Assembly (NCBI GenBank): GCA_026390795.1
Contig: JAPLFG010000003.1
Location: forward strand, 1,364,001 to 1,428,000
DNA from: Ignavibacteriales bacterium
GTDB taxonomy: Bacteria > Bacteroidota > Ignavibacteria > Ignavibacteriales > Melioribacteraceae
Length of the DNA: 64,000 bases
Direction: 5' to 3'
The notes below the pieces were generated by a model. It was not told the DNA's origin, did no database searches, and was given only the letters and a program-made list of their open reading frames with translations. A program made the translations under genes and the position numbers. This document shows positions 26,728 to 37,100 of this stretch, piece by piece (the stretch's first letter is position 1; each line of letters opens with the position of its first letter).

Positions 26728-27117
26728 ATGTCTCAAAAAAAACCGGAAATTGGCTCAATCGGCTGGACAGACTTAACAATTGTAAACGCCGAAGAGATTG
26801 GAAATTTTTACAGCAAAGTAGTCGGGTGGAAGTCGCAGCCGCTATCAATGGGAACTTATGATGACTACGTAATGAATACTCCTGAAACCGGATCGAGCGT
26901 TGCCGGAGTTTGCCATGCCCGAGGCACAAATGTCGGATTGCCCGCCCAGTGGTTAATTTATATTACTGTCGCAAATATTGAAGAAAGTATTTCGGTATGC
27001 AAAAATCTTGGCGGAAAAATTTTAGCTGAGCCGAAATATTATGCCGAGATGGGAAAATATTGCGTCATACAAGATCCGGCAGGAGCTGTCTGTGCGTTGT
27101 TTGAACCGGCGGAGTAA
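26728..27117 (+). CDS. VOC family (glyoxalase/bleomycin-resistance fold) protein
   Basis: 129 aa, the size of one paired beta-alpha-beta-beta-beta module protein. IGWTDLTIVNAEEIGNFYSKVVGWK opens module 1; WLIYITVANIEESISVCKNLGGKILAEP and KYCVIQDPAGAVCALFEPAE form module 2. The usual metal His near the start is replaced by Asp in this subgroup (WTDLTI). Enzymatic role unknown. AAAGGA precedes the ATG. It is divergent from the sigma operon. Confidence 0.85.
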   Translation: MSQKKPEIGSIGWTDLTIVNAEEIGNFYSKVVGWKSQPLSMGTYDDYVMNTPETGSSVAGVCHARGTNVGLPAQWLIYITVANIEESISVCKNLGGKILAEPKYYAEMGKYCVIQDPAGAVCALFEPAE

Positions 27118-27176
27118 AATATTTTTTCGACTTTTTAAATAAATCGAACTATTTATCAGCGCAAGTAAATAATTTT

Positions 27177-27689
27177 ATGGAAGAATTAGATTTTAAACCG
27201 GCTAAATCAAAAGAAGAATTCAGAAAAAACTACAAACTTCACGATCTAGCTGAACGGACGGGAAAAAATTTGCTAGTTCAATGGGGAATTGATTTCAAAA
27301 TTTTTGGTGAGGACAAACGCTACGAAAAAGTTTGGGAAAAGGGAGAAGACAAACCCGATATTGTAATAGATTACAAAGGTCAACACGCACTTCTCGATTG
27401 GAAAGGAAAACACACAGTATCATTTATAGTTAATGTCAGAGCAATCGAATCATACAATCGGTGGCGGAATAAATTTCATGTTCCCGTGATAATTGCTTTT
27501 TTTATTTTTGATGAGAACAACAGTTTATCGGAAAGACGTTTTGCATTTCTACCAGCCCATAAATATTTAGGATCCGCTTCGAAGCAGTGGGATAAGAATA
27601 GAACAGTCGAGTTCAAAGAGGAATTACCAAAATTTACAAAGGAAAACCTGTTAAAGTATTTGTTGACATTTAAATCTGATCCGGAGTGA
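27177..27689 (+). CDS. Putative PD-(D/E)xK-fold nuclease-like protein
   Basis: 170 aa, unknown family. Residues 60-78 read PDIVIDYKGQHALLDWKGK, fitting the catalytic pattern PD ... (D/E)xK with Asp61, Asp74 and Lys76 on adjacent strands. An upstream helix (FRKNYKLHDLAERTGKNLLVQWGI) and a following strand/helix (SFIVNVRAIESYNRWRNKF) would complete the core. It contains many aromatic and basic residues. The next gene starts 3 nt downstream. Nuclease activity is inference from the motif; it could also be an inactive or RNA-related member. Confidence 0.6.
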   Translation: MEELDFKPAKSKEEFRKNYKLHDLAERTGKNLLVQWGIDFKIFGEDKRYEKVWEKGEDKPDIVIDYKGQHALLDWKGKHTVSFIVNVRAIESYNRWRNKFHVPVIIAFFIFDENNSLSERRFAFLPAHKYLGSASKQWDKNRTVEFKEELPKFTKENLLKYLLTFKSDPE

Positions 27690-27692
27690 AAT

Positions 27693-28235
27693 GTGAATTT
27701 CGATGAAATAAATAAAATTGAAGAGACATTCCGCAACTCTACATCTGCAGACGAATTATTCGATGCATTTCAAGATGCAATCAAACTTAAACTCGCGGAT
27801 ATGGGAGTGTACAAAATTTTACTTGCCAACCCCACTCTTTCGCCGGATGAAATAAAATTATTTACAGAAAAACTTATAAAAGAAATACCAGACAGCTCAT
27901 TCGATTTGTCAATGTGGGCGGGAAAGGTTTTTGAAAACCATACAGATTATTTCAATTATGTGAGTGATGCACTCTTCTATTATCAACGCGCGAATTCATT
28001 TAAACCGGAATTTCACGAACCGCTTCTGAGTCTTCTCAATCTATACAATTATGAAATTGATCTTCCAATCAACAAAAAAATATTTGACATAATCGAAGAA
28101 TCGGTTTCGAATGTTAATCAGAAAAGTAAAATATACTACGCACTTTCGAGGCATTATAAAAAATGCGGTGATTCAAATATGGAAATTAAATTTTATGCAC
28201 TTGCGGAAAGAGCCGCAGAAAAGGAAAGTGAATGA
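27693..28235 (+). CDS. Hypothetical alpha-helical (TPR-like) protein, GTG start
   Basis: 180 aa, soluble, no signal peptide. It starts with GTG at 27693, preceded by GGAG at 27683-27686, 3 nt after the stop of the nuclease-like gene. The overlapping ATG is followed directly by TGA in its frame and is not usable. The C-terminal half looks like paired helices (DALFYYQRANSFKPEFHEPL, KIYYALSRHYKKCGDSNMEIKFYALAERA), typical of TPR-type scaffolds. It is probably a partner of the upstream protein. It converges on the patatin gene with abutting stop codons and no visible terminator. Confidence 0.65.
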   Translation: MNFDEINKIEETFRNSTSADELFDAFQDAIKLKLADMGVYKILLANPTLSPDEIKLFTEKLIKEIPDSSFDLSMWAGKVFENHTDYFNYVSDALFYYQRANSFKPEFHEPLLSLLNLYNYEIDLPINKKIFDIIEESVSNVNQKSKIYYALSRHYKKCGDSNMEIKFYALAERAAEKESE

Positions 28236-30944
28236 TCAATAATAATAGCCGATTGTAAAATAGAAGAATGTGGGACCCCATACAATCGTATTATTTGAAA
28301 ATGTATTTGCAAAATAGAAGCTTTTGCCAACCGAAAAATCTGCCGGACCCAACGGAGTGTTAAAAGATAATGTAGCACCAATTCCGTGTCTTAGATCCTT
28401 AAGCCGAATCTGCTCTCGCTCTTCCCAAATAGAACCGAGATCGTAACGTGCTTTAATATATGTATCAAAGAAAATTTTTATCGGAAGTTTGTAACGGTAC
28501 TCCAGTGAGGTAGAAAAAACTTGCCTTCCTCGGAATTCATTCTCGCGTAATCCAAAGAAAGAATTTTGTCCGCCAAGCGAATACTGTTCACTAAGAGGAA
28601 CCGTACCGTCACCAAGTCCGAGTACGGCTCTGACGCTGAATGTATTTATACTACGGTAGCTGATAATATTTTTATAATCAAAATAAAATCTTGTATAACC
28701 GATGTCTCCGCCCAGAGCGGTCTGTGCTGTTTCGTAAAAACTTTTTACTAAAAATCCAACTGTTGGATATGGATATTCGTTTTGAGAATCTATAAAAAGA
28801 GAAAAACGGAGACTTGAAATATCTTTGATATAAGTCGGCCCGGTATAATCAAATTTGTTTTTAATTTCGTCGCGCTGATAACGCGCTTCAATAAGAAAAT
28901 TTCCAAATTTTTCTACCTGCGATCCAACTCCAAACGATCCGCCCAAATATGATTGTCTATATTCACCCGATTTGCTTCTTGAAAAATGATTGCCTGAACG
29001 GAGTGAATCATTCCTGTATACATTCACATCGTTGAACTCATAAAACGCACGTACTTTGTAGGTAAGATATGAATCAAAAACCCGGTTGGCTTTCTGCTCG
29101 ATGCTGTATGAACGATTACGAGTACCACCTGATATTGTTCCTCCGATTTCAGTTCCGGTTCCGTTAAAGTTTTCATCTCTGAAATCGAGAGAAAATTGAG
29201 CCAAATTCTCGTTATCAATTCTCATTCCCAAACGAATAACATTTGGAATTTTCTCTTCAACTTTTATTATTATTTCGTTTTCGCCACCGCTCGGTAAAAT
29301 CGTCAATTCAAGTTGATCGAATAAATTTGTGCTTCGTAAATTTATCAGACCCCTCTCCGCAAGAGAATATTTGAATGTATCGCCGGCTTTCATGGGAAAT
29401 TCGCGTGTAATAATTTTTTCTTTTGTTTTATTATTTCCCTCGACAATAATTTTTGATATCAATCCTTCGCTCATTTTGAAAGTAAGTGTTTGGGTTTTAT
29501 CGTCAAAGGAGATTTTTTCAATACGGGCAAGTGATAAGCCTGAGCTTTTATATTTACGTAAAATTTCAAGCCCAACATTGAGCGTCTTTTGCGCACTGAA
29601 CGGCTTATTAAGAAGCTTTGAAGTTTTACTGAGCACCATGGTCATGTTGCTGTCCGACGCCCCTTCAATATTAATGTTGCCGACTTTAAAATTTTCAATT
29701 GCGTTGATGGTGAGAAATGAAGCGCCGTCGTGCTCGTCAATGTCCAAAGACATATCCCGCCAATAACCGATTGCGTAGATATTATAGAGGTGGAACAATA
29801 AGTCCCTGCTTGAAACAGAATCCTTGTTAATTAGTACATTAAAAAGATTTTTTTCTAATTCACTCGGAGTCTTGTTCAAATGTAAATTTTTGAAAAATTT
29901 ATCGTCTTGTCCCAAATTGTTTTTGAATTCTTTTTCGAATTCTTCTCGGACTTTTATCGCGACCGGTTTGGCTGCGTCATATCCGGCTTTAATTACGTCG
30001 TTAAGGTTTTTGAAGTCAGAGTTTATTCTTGAATCTAAATTGGGCTGAATTACAAAGTCGGCTTCACGCAATTGCTGATCGTTTAAAATTTTCATCGGAA
30101 TGCTAACAAGCTGGTCGGCAATTGTCCATGGAAAATTTAATTCCGGTTCAGTGAAAAGTGGACTTGAAGAATTTACGGCCACAATAATATTTGCACCGAG
30201 TGCCCGCTCTTCATGCACCGGGATGTTAGCAACCAACCCGCCATCTACCAATAATAATGAATCTTTTTTTACGGGGGGGAGAAGCAGCGTTACGCTTGAG
30301 CTAGCGCGCATTGTTAAACCGAGAGTTCCTTTATCAAGTACAACTTCTTTTCCGGAAATTAAATCTGTGCTTACCGCGCGAAATCGATATAAAAAGTTGT
30401 CATAATTTTCATCTGCAAGAATCGGCGCATTGATGGCAAGTAGATTTAAATGATTTGCGGCTCGTTGACCGGAACTGATTGATTTCGGGATAATCGGATT
30501 TAGACCATTCATTCTAAATGAAAGAATAGCCCTGTCTTCGGATATTTTTTGATCTATAAATAAATCATTACGAGTTGATTGCTGAACAGAAAAAAAATCG
30601 TCCCAGTTTGTATTTACCAGAACCGAATCAAGCTCTTTAATTGAATAACCCGCCGAATAAAGACCGCCGATAATGCTTCCCATGCTTGTACCGGTGATCG
30701 ATTCTATTGGTACACGCTCTTCTTCAAAAGCACGGAGAGCACCGATTTGAGAGATCGAACGCGCGCCACCGCCGCTTAATGCAATTCCAATTTTGGGAAG
30801 GCCTGCGTGGACTTTTTCGGTTAATCCGAAGGGAAGATGTTTTTCTGCTAGATCTAATTTAAGGGTGGTTTTGTTTTGAGCCGAAAGATTTAAAAAAAGA
30901 AATAGAGAAAGAACAAAAAACTTTATAATAAAAGATGACTTCAT
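28236..30944 (-). CDS. Patatin-like phospholipase fused to POTRA/BamA barrel
   Basis: 902 aa with signal peptide (MKSSFIIKFFVLSLFLFLNLSAQ). Patatin domain about residues 48-330: oxyanion loop SGGGARS (57-63), nucleophile GTSMG (Ser87) and the DGG dyad Asp in LLLVDGGLVANIP. It is followed by POTRA-like segments (about 400-560) and an Omp85/BamA-type barrel with the C-terminal strand FFYFTIGYYY. This is the type Vd (PlpD-like) layout with an added POTRA region. It is probably an outer membrane lipase facing the periplasm or surface. It converges head-on with the gene at 27693. Confidence 0.9.
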   Translation of the reverse strand: MKSSFIIKFFVLSLFLFLNLSAQNKTTLKLDLAEKHLPFGLTEKVHAGLPKIGIALSGGGARSISQIGALRAFEEERVPIESITGTSMGSIIGGLYSAGYSIKELDSVLVNTNWDDFFSVQQSTRNDLFIDQKISEDRAILSFRMNGLNPIIPKSISSGQRAANHLNLLAINAPILADENYDNFLYRFRAVSTDLISGKEVVLDKGTLGLTMRASSSVTLLLPPVKKDSLLLVDGGLVANIPVHEERALGANIIVAVNSSSPLFTEPELNFPWTIADQLVSIPMKILNDQQLREADFVIQPNLDSRINSDFKNLNDVIKAGYDAAKPVAIKVREEFEKEFKNNLGQDDKFFKNLHLNKTPSELEKNLFNVLINKDSVSSRDLLFHLYNIYAIGYWRDMSLDIDEHDGASFLTINAIENFKVGNINIEGASDSNMTMVLSKTSKLLNKPFSAQKTLNVGLEILRKYKSSGLSLARIEKISFDDKTQTLTFKMSEGLISKIIVEGNNKTKEKIITREFPMKAGDTFKYSLAERGLINLRSTNLFDQLELTILPSGGENEIIIKVEEKIPNVIRLGMRIDNENLAQFSLDFRDENFNGTGTEIGGTISGGTRNRSYSIEQKANRVFDSYLTYKVRAFYEFNDVNVYRNDSLRSGNHFSRSKSGEYRQSYLGGSFGVGSQVEKFGNFLIEARYQRDEIKNKFDYTGPTYIKDISSLRFSLFIDSQNEYPYPTVGFLVKSFYETAQTALGGDIGYTRFYFDYKNIISYRSINTFSVRAVLGLGDGTVPLSEQYSLGGQNSFFGLRENEFRGRQVFSTSLEYRYKLPIKIFFDTYIKARYDLGSIWEEREQIRLKDLRHGIGATLSFNTPLGPADFSVGKSFYFANTFSNNTIVWGPTFFYFTIGYYY

Positions 30945-31014
30945 TAAATCATTATTCCATCTCTATTTCAAAAAGAAAAGCGATAAAATCAAACAACAAT
31001 AATATATACGCTAG

Positions 31015-32865
31015 TTATCTTTTTTTCTGAGAACCTTTTCTTTGTTCATGAGCCTGTTTCTCTGCAGATTCCATCATGCGCGCCATAAATCCTTTTTTCT
31101 TATTTGGATTTGCAACCGGTACTAACTCGACGTTATCGTGTTTATGATTAATATAATATTGCTGTCCGATGGAAAGAGCATTGAACATGAAATAGTAAAG
31201 ATTCAATCCTGATGGGAAGCTCATAAACATTACAGTCATCATCACCGGCATAATATAAACCAAAGCTTTTTGAGAAGGATCTTTAACGCTCATCTTTTGC
31301 TGGATGAACATGGTTATACCCATAAGCAGGGCAAGACCGCTGATGATATCGACATTAAATAAAGGAATTTTAAATGGCAGTCTGAAAATTACATCCGGTG
31401 AAGAAAGATTTGTCATCCACAGCATAAACGGCTGCTGACGTATTTCAATTGTTACATTGAATAAACTCCACAACGCAATAAGTATCGGCATCTGTAAAAG
31501 CATTGGCAAACATCCGCCCATAGGATTGATGCCGTATGTCGAATAGAGCTTCATTGTTTCTTGCTGAACTTTTTGAGGATTGTCCTTATGCTTCTCTTTA
31601 AGTTCGGTGATCTTGGGTTGAAGCATCTGCATCTTTTTCATAGACATCATACTTTGCCGCGTTAAAGGATGAAGAGCAAATTTTATGATGATCGAAAAAA
31701 GAATTATCACAAGTCCAAAATTTGAAATAAAGCTGTGAAGAAATTTAAAGAGCGGCAACAAAACAAATTCGGAAATAGGTCGGATAACAAATTTTAATCC
31801 GAAGAAGCTTCCAAAATCAAAAACATTTTGAAAATTTCTGCCATATGATTTTAAAACAGAATAATCGATAGGACCAAGGTAGAGAGTGAAAGAATCTTTT
31901 TGAAATTTCTCATTCTTAAAAGGAATCTTTAAGCTAGCCAAATAAACCTCGCGAACGTCTGTTCCGGTTTGGTAATGACTCCCTTCAAAATAAGCGCCGC
32001 CCTCGCTGCTTGGTGAATCTGGCGACAGTATCATAGCAAAATATTTGTTCCGCGTAGCAACCCAATCAACTTTACCGTTAATATCTTTCTCTACTTTTTC
32101 TCCGGGTTTGGTTGCATCTATAACGACCTGCTCGTCACCGGAATATGCGCTTGCGTTTGAATGATTTGCTTCATCAACAGAATTTTCTTCAAGAAAATTT
32201 AACCCACTGGACCACTCAACATCATATCGGTAGCTACTTATTACATCATCCATTTTGACAAGGCCGATATCAATTTTGGATGCGTAATTATCTCCGTAGA
32301 AAACAAAATTTTTCTGTATTGCTTTCCCGCCGTCTGTAGTAAATGTGTAGTTAATAGCAAGAGAGTCTTTACCGCTTACTTTATAGTAATAATTTTTTGC
32401 GTCCGAGGTAAAATCTATAAATGAAGTGTTAACCCGTTTTCCTTCTTTGGTAATGAAGATAATGTTGAAATCGCCGCCGTTCTTAGCGGTATTAACCAGC
32501 TGCACATATTGGTTGTAAAAATTTGTGTCTTTGATTTCACTGTGATACCATGTTTTATATTTTTTCAGAAAATATCTTCTAATTTTTGCGCCGTGATTGG
32601 TGAGTTCAATCTTTGCAAGATCTGTTTCGATCGTAATAATTTTTTCCGGCAAAGGTTTTGAGCCAAACGGATTTATATCTTCTTGAGATTTAGTTTCAGT
32701 TTTTTTCTGAACCGTGGGACTTGCTGCGGCGGTATCTTTCTTTTCAACGGCGGAAGTCTGAGATTTCTTTTTTTGAGGGGGCTGCGGAGCGGGTGAATTA
32801 AAATAGAGCCATGTTACTAAAATTATTCCGATAAGCACGAACGCGATGGAAGTATTTTTGTCCAT
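31015..32865 (-). CDS. yidC: Membrane protein insertase YidC
   Basis: 616 aa. It has an N-terminal anchor (SIAFVLIGIILVTWLYF), a Pro/Lys/Ser/Thr-rich linker, a large periplasmic beta-sandwich domain (about 80-350) and the conserved five-helix core with FALHPLTRQSMMSMKKMQ, MGGCLPMLLQMPILIALW and the last helices. The tail is basic (KKKGFMARMMESAEKQAHEQRKGSQKKR), suited to ribosome contact. It inserts proteins into the inner membrane alone or with SecYEG. It follows yidD in the classical rpmH-rnpA-yidD-yidC order, with about 60 nt between. Confidence 0.97.
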   Translation of the reverse strand: MDKNTSIAFVLIGIILVTWLYFNSPAPQPPQKKKSQTSAVEKKDTAAASPTVQKKTETKSQEDINPFGSKPLPEKIITIETDLAKIELTNHGAKIRRYFLKKYKTWYHSEIKDTNFYNQYVQLVNTAKNGGDFNIIFITKEGKRVNTSFIDFTSDAKNYYYKVSGKDSLAINYTFTTDGGKAIQKNFVFYGDNYASKIDIGLVKMDDVISSYRYDVEWSSGLNFLEENSVDEANHSNASAYSGDEQVVIDATKPGEKVEKDINGKVDWVATRNKYFAMILSPDSPSSEGGAYFEGSHYQTGTDVREVYLASLKIPFKNEKFQKDSFTLYLGPIDYSVLKSYGRNFQNVFDFGSFFGLKFVIRPISEFVLLPLFKFLHSFISNFGLVIILFSIIIKFALHPLTRQSMMSMKKMQMLQPKITELKEKHKDNPQKVQQETMKLYSTYGINPMGGCLPMLLQMPILIALWSLFNVTIEIRQQPFMLWMTNLSSPDVIFRLPFKIPLFNVDIISGLALLMGITMFIQQKMSVKDPSQKALVYIMPVMMTVMFMSFPSGLNLYYFMFNALSIGQQYYINHKHDNVELVPVANPNKKKGFMARMMESAEKQAHEQRKGSQKKR

Positions 32866-32926
32866 TCATTTTCCTATTAATTGTCGCCGCGCATGCGCGA
32901 CGAGTTCTTTCAAAGATAAAAAAAGT

Positions 32927-33136
32927 TTATTCAACTGGATCAAACCCGCCTTTGTTGAACGGGTTGCATCTTAAAATTCTCCAGACTGCTTTAGCCCCGC
33001 CTATCAGCGCACCATATTTAGTAATTGCTTGAACTGCATATTCAGAGCAAGTTGGATAAAACCGGCACGATGGCGGAAACAGAGGCGATATTAATTTTTG
33101 ATATAGTTTGATAAGATTTATCAGAATAAATCGCAT
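32927..33136 (-). CDS. yidD: Membrane protein insertion efficiency factor YidD
   Basis: 69 aa. It has the conserved core [35 protein letters not shown] and [16 protein letters not shown], including the Cys pair and the proline-rich [11 protein letters not shown] motif. A small amphipathic protein that assists YidC-dependent insertion. Its ATG begins on the base after the rnpA stop, so translation is coupled. Confidence 0.95.
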   Translation of the reverse strand: MRFILINLIKLYQKLISPLFPPSCRFYPTCSEYAVQAITKYGALIGGAKAVWRILRCNPFNKGGFDPVE

Positions 33137-33535
33137 TTATAGTCTCGCCTTAACCTGATTCATCAAATCTACAACATCCGGTAATACTTCTTTCAGAAAA
33201 ATCTTTTTGCGGTTCGTTTGATTGATCATGTTGGGAGAGAACACAATTAACAAACTCACGTTTTTCAATTCGACCAACTCTTTAAGCTCTTGTTTATTCT
33301 GACGGAATGATTCACGGAAAAGCCGTTTAACCCTGTTTCTCCAAACAGCGTTACCGCTCTTTCTTGAAACAGCAAAAGCTGCTTTAATTCCACTCGTTTC
33401 AGATTCTTTGTGAATGAAAAAAACAGCTTTGAGTTTTTGTGAAGAAGAAAATAAAATTTCTCCGGCTGAATAAACTAAATCGAATTCGTTTTTACTTTTG
33501 ATTCTCTCTTTTGAAGAAAGACCAAATTGTTTCAA
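33137..33535 (-). CDS. rnpA: Ribonuclease P protein component
   Basis: 132 aa. The RNase P motif is GNAVWRNRVKRLFRESFR (central RNR box), preceded by KERIKSKNEFDLVYSAG. The protein binds RNase P RNA in tRNA 5'-end processing. The start codon is TTG (33535-33533), immediately after the rpmH stop with no gap and no SD. No upstream alternative fits, because the frame runs into rpmH. The TTG start and abutting genes suggest translational coupling at low efficiency. The catalytic RNA is not in this window. Confidence 0.93.
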   Translation of the reverse strand: MKQFGLSSKERIKSKNEFDLVYSAGEILFSSSQKLKAVFFIHKESETSGIKAAFAVSRKSGNAVWRNRVKRLFRESFRQNKQELKELVELKNVSLLIVFSPNMINQTNRKKIFLKEVLPDVVDLMNQVKARL

Positions 33536-33682
33536 TTAAGCTTCGTCGCTAACAGTTAATTTTTTTCTACCTTTAGCTCTTCTGCGCGCAAGAACTTTAC
33601 GGCCGTTTGCCGTTGACATTCTTTCGCGGAAACCGTGTTTATTTTTTCTTTTTGTTCTACTTGGTTGAAAAGTACGCTTCAT
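33536..33682 (-). CDS. rpmH: 50S ribosomal protein L34
   Basis: 48 aa translated directly: [20 protein letters not shown], then [20 protein letters not shown] and KLTVSDEA. This is the full L34 sequence, highly basic, with a short acidic C-terminal extension. It is the first gene of the rpmH-rnpA-yidD-yidC operon. A consensus promoter lies 30-61 nt upstream and overlaps a perfect palindrome. No dnaA gene lies beside it, unlike in many bacteria. Confidence 0.97.
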   Translation of the reverse strand: MKRTFQPSRTKRKNKHGFRERMSTANGRKVLARRRAKGRKKLTVSDEA

Positions 33683-33711
33683 TTTTTAATCCAATACATT
33701 TGAAAGTGGCG

Positions 33712-33743
33712 CAAAATTACGCAATTAATAGGTAATTACCAAA
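33712..33743 (-). promoter_or_regulatory. Bacteroidetes-type promoter of rpmH
   Basis: On the minus strand TTTG (33743-33740), 20 bp, TAATTTTG (33719-33712): a full match to the -33/-7 consensus. The predicted leader is about 20 nt. Confidence 0.7.
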
Positions 33744-33758
33744 ATCCGGCCGGATTTT
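33741..33758. promoter_or_regulatory. 18-bp perfect palindrome overlapping the rpmH promoter
   Basis: AAAATCCGGCCGGATTTT is perfectly self-complementary and overlaps three bases of the -33 box. No gene ends here, so a terminator role is less likely than an operator. The rest of 33683-34133 is AT-rich, with only a long-loop inverted repeat (GGGTGC near 33983, GCACCC near 34026) and no gene. Confidence 0.5.
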
Positions 33759-34133
33759 TGAAAAGATTATCTAATTTTTGAGCGCAATGTTTATTTTCTT
33801 CGTTTCTGAATCTAAAATTAACATTTATCTTCGAGATTCAAGCAACGATGGGAAGGATCGATCTAAATCGGTTCTTCTTTAAAGCAAAAGGGCGGATACT
33901 TTAGCAAATAGCCCAGCCGAGTACCATTCACCAAAATAACCGCCGCCAGAGAGAAAACTTAATCTTGTTTTCTTAAATAAGAGGGTGCTTATTTGTTATA
34001 TATATTACAACCATTGTGCCAGCATGCACCCATATTTATTGATTAAAAATGAGGTGTAGAGAGATCAATTGTGTTTCACTTTGAGCGCGATTATTAAAAA
34101 GAGTCACGATTAAAGCGTTGGTTTAAAAAGAAA

Positions 34134-34153
34134 AATCCCGCATAAGCGGGATT
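34134..34153 (-). terminator. Intrinsic terminator of the thioester surface protein gene
   Basis: GAATCCCGC/GCGGGATT arms with a 4-nt loop, then TTTTTCTTTTT on the minus strand. Confidence 0.8.
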
Positions 34154-34177
34154 CTCCTTACTTATTTAACCGCACCC

Positions 34178-37100
34178 TTACTTCATCAAAATCATTTTCT
34201 TGCTGATGTTAACATTGCTGCCGCTTAATCTGTAAATGTACATTCCCGAAGCTAACCGGCTTGCATCAAAGTTAACTTTGTGAAGTCCGCTTGCTAGTTG
34301 ATTATCAACTAAGTTAGCTACTTCTTCACCAAGAACATTGTAAACTTTCAAAGAATAGACTCCAGACTTAGTGACTGCAAATTCTATTGTAGTAGTTGGA
34401 TTAAATGGATTCGGATAGTTCTGAGCAAGTTTGAACTCCGTTGGAACTTCGGTATTATCTTCAACTGCTGTAATACCGTTGTTGCTGGAGATCGAGAAGA
34501 CTTTGCCTTCTTTAGTTCCAACATAAACATCACTTGAGTTTGGATTAACCATCATTGCGCTGACTCCGGATCCGCTCATACCGAGTGATGTCCATGTTCC
34601 ACCGTTATCCGAAGAGACAAATACACCGTTTGTTAAAGAGCTTACATAAATCTTTCCGCTCAAATCAACAGAGATTGAGTAAACAAATGTTATATCGAGC
34701 GATGTAACTTTTGTGAAGCTCATTCCGTTATCGTCGGATCTGTAAAGACCATTTCCGTATGTACCGGAGAACAATGTGGTTGAAGTTGAAGCAAGAGACC
34801 AGATTACACTGTATCCGCAAGTTAATTTAGAGAAGTTCATTCCGTCTGTTGATTTAAAGATTCCGCCCCCAGCTGTTCCGGCGAATAACTCACTGCCTTT
34901 TATTGTTAATGATTGTATTGCTAAGAAACCGCCAAATGTATTATTATTTAATTCTGCCCATGTTGTTCCGTTGGTAGATTTGAAGACTCCATATCCCCAT
35001 GTACCAGCGTATAATGTTGTTCCGTCAGTTGCTAGAGCGTGAACATCTTTTCCGTCCAAACCAACTGCTGTTGTTCCGTCAAATTTGAATACACCTTTTT
35101 CTGTTGCAGCGTACACGCTTCCGTTGAATTTAATCAGCGACCAGATAAAGGATACGTTCATTCCGTTATTTACTCTTAACCATGTTTTTCCAGCATCAGT
35201 TGATTTGTAAATCTTTCCGCCCCATGTACCGGCGTAAATATTTCCGCCGTCATATAACATTGTGTAGACAATTTCACCTTGAGCAAAAGAGCAAACGTTT
35301 GTCCATGTTCCATTCCCATTATTTCCATTATTACCGTTGCTGCCTGTGCCCGTGGTAGTGTTGGTCATCGTAATTGTAGCGCTCGATGTGTTGTTGCTTG
35401 AATTAGGATCCGGTGTAAGACATGAACTAACCGAAGCAACATTTGTTACCTTTTTCTCGAAAGGAATTTGACCGCCGAACATTACAAAGTTGAACTGACC
35501 CATTCCCGTTAGAGACTTACAAATCATTTGACCATTTAATACTCCGCTTGCAAAATTTACTGCAGCGAATGGCGCAAGGATTGTTCCTCTAACATCAATT
35601 CCGGAAATTGTAAGTGAAGTAGCTTGATAAAAATTATAAAGAACGTTGCTGATTGCAGTTCCGTTTACAACCAAACCGCCAGTCCAGTTAACATTTGTTC
35701 CGTCTATATTTACAAGAACTACCGAACCGTTTGGAACGTTGATTTCAAAATTATTTGCTGTTGACAGAACAGATCCGCTGACAGAGAATATATTTAGGAA
35801 TGGATCTGACCCAGTTAAATTTAATCCGCCCCACTGAGAAGTAGTTGTTCCGTTAACTGTATAAGTAGAAAGAGTAGTTGATAAATTTTCGAGATATACT
35901 TTTTCTGCCGCAAAGTTAATTGGGGTATCTTTTCTTAATGAACCGCCTGCAATACTAACCATTGATAACGGCAGGTTTGTCGAATGTCCGTAAACGATAT
36001 TTCCGCTATAAACCGCACCGCTTGTATATGTAAGATCGCGACCGACAATCAAAACGTCTCCGCTGTTTGCAGGTAATTGATCGCCTACGCTGTAGTTTGC
36101 AAATTGAGCATCGCGGCCAACTGCAACTTTACCCTGAGTATCTGAAGAAGGCTGAATAGCATCTTCAATTACAAATAAGTTATAATCTTTTGCTGTTCCA
36201 AGGTTGAATGTAGAGTTATTAATATTTCCGCAATCAACTTTTACTGTTATTGTTAATGTTTCAAATGCGCCGTTAGCAATTGTTCCGATGTTCCAGATTC
36301 CGGTAGTGTTGCTGTATGAACCTTGTGATGCTGTACTTGATATATAATCTAAACCTGCAGGCAAAAGATCCGATACTTGAACTCCGGTAGCTGTGTTTGG
36401 TCCGAGGTTAGATGCTTTAATTGTGAATGTAACTTGATCGTCACATTTTGGATTTGCGTTATCAACTAATTTTTCAATTTTGATATCAGCTTTATCCTGG
36501 CAGATTATATTAACTGTCCAGGTGCTTTCATCTATTACGGTTGCTGAACCATCAACCGGATGTCCTTCTGCGCGGGCAGTATTTACTAATTGTCCGCAGT
36601 CGCCATCACCCGTTACATATGACATTGTGAATGTTGTTGATTGATGAGGATCAAGAACATCAATATGTTTTATTAAATGGTTGCCGCTTGTATTGAGCAT
36701 CGCATCAAAGATATCAATGCCGCCGTGAAGTTGAATATCGCCGCAGTTTTCAACCAAGAATGAATATGTGATCGTTTCGCCTTTGTTGTATGATTGTTTG
36801 TCTGCTGATTTTGTAATTGTAACGCAAGTTTTATAGTAACCAAAATTGATTGATAGATTATCGTTACAGTTTAATGTTGTATTTACAGAAGTACTGTTTT
36901 TTGTGTACCATTTTGTTTGAGCTGTGTTATAAAACGCTCCACCGGATGTAAAATTAGAAGCAGCGATTCTAACTGTGTATGTACCGTTCAAAACATTTGT
37001 AAATGAGTAATGACCGTTTACATCTGTTGTCGTTGGAGTTACTGTTGTTCCTTGTACAAGTTCAACAATAACACCGGCAATACCTGCTTCGCCTGTATCT

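Noticed and set aside
33683-34177. Replication origin next to rpmH
   Set aside because: The operon position suggested it, but I see no DnaA-box cluster and no dnaA gene here.
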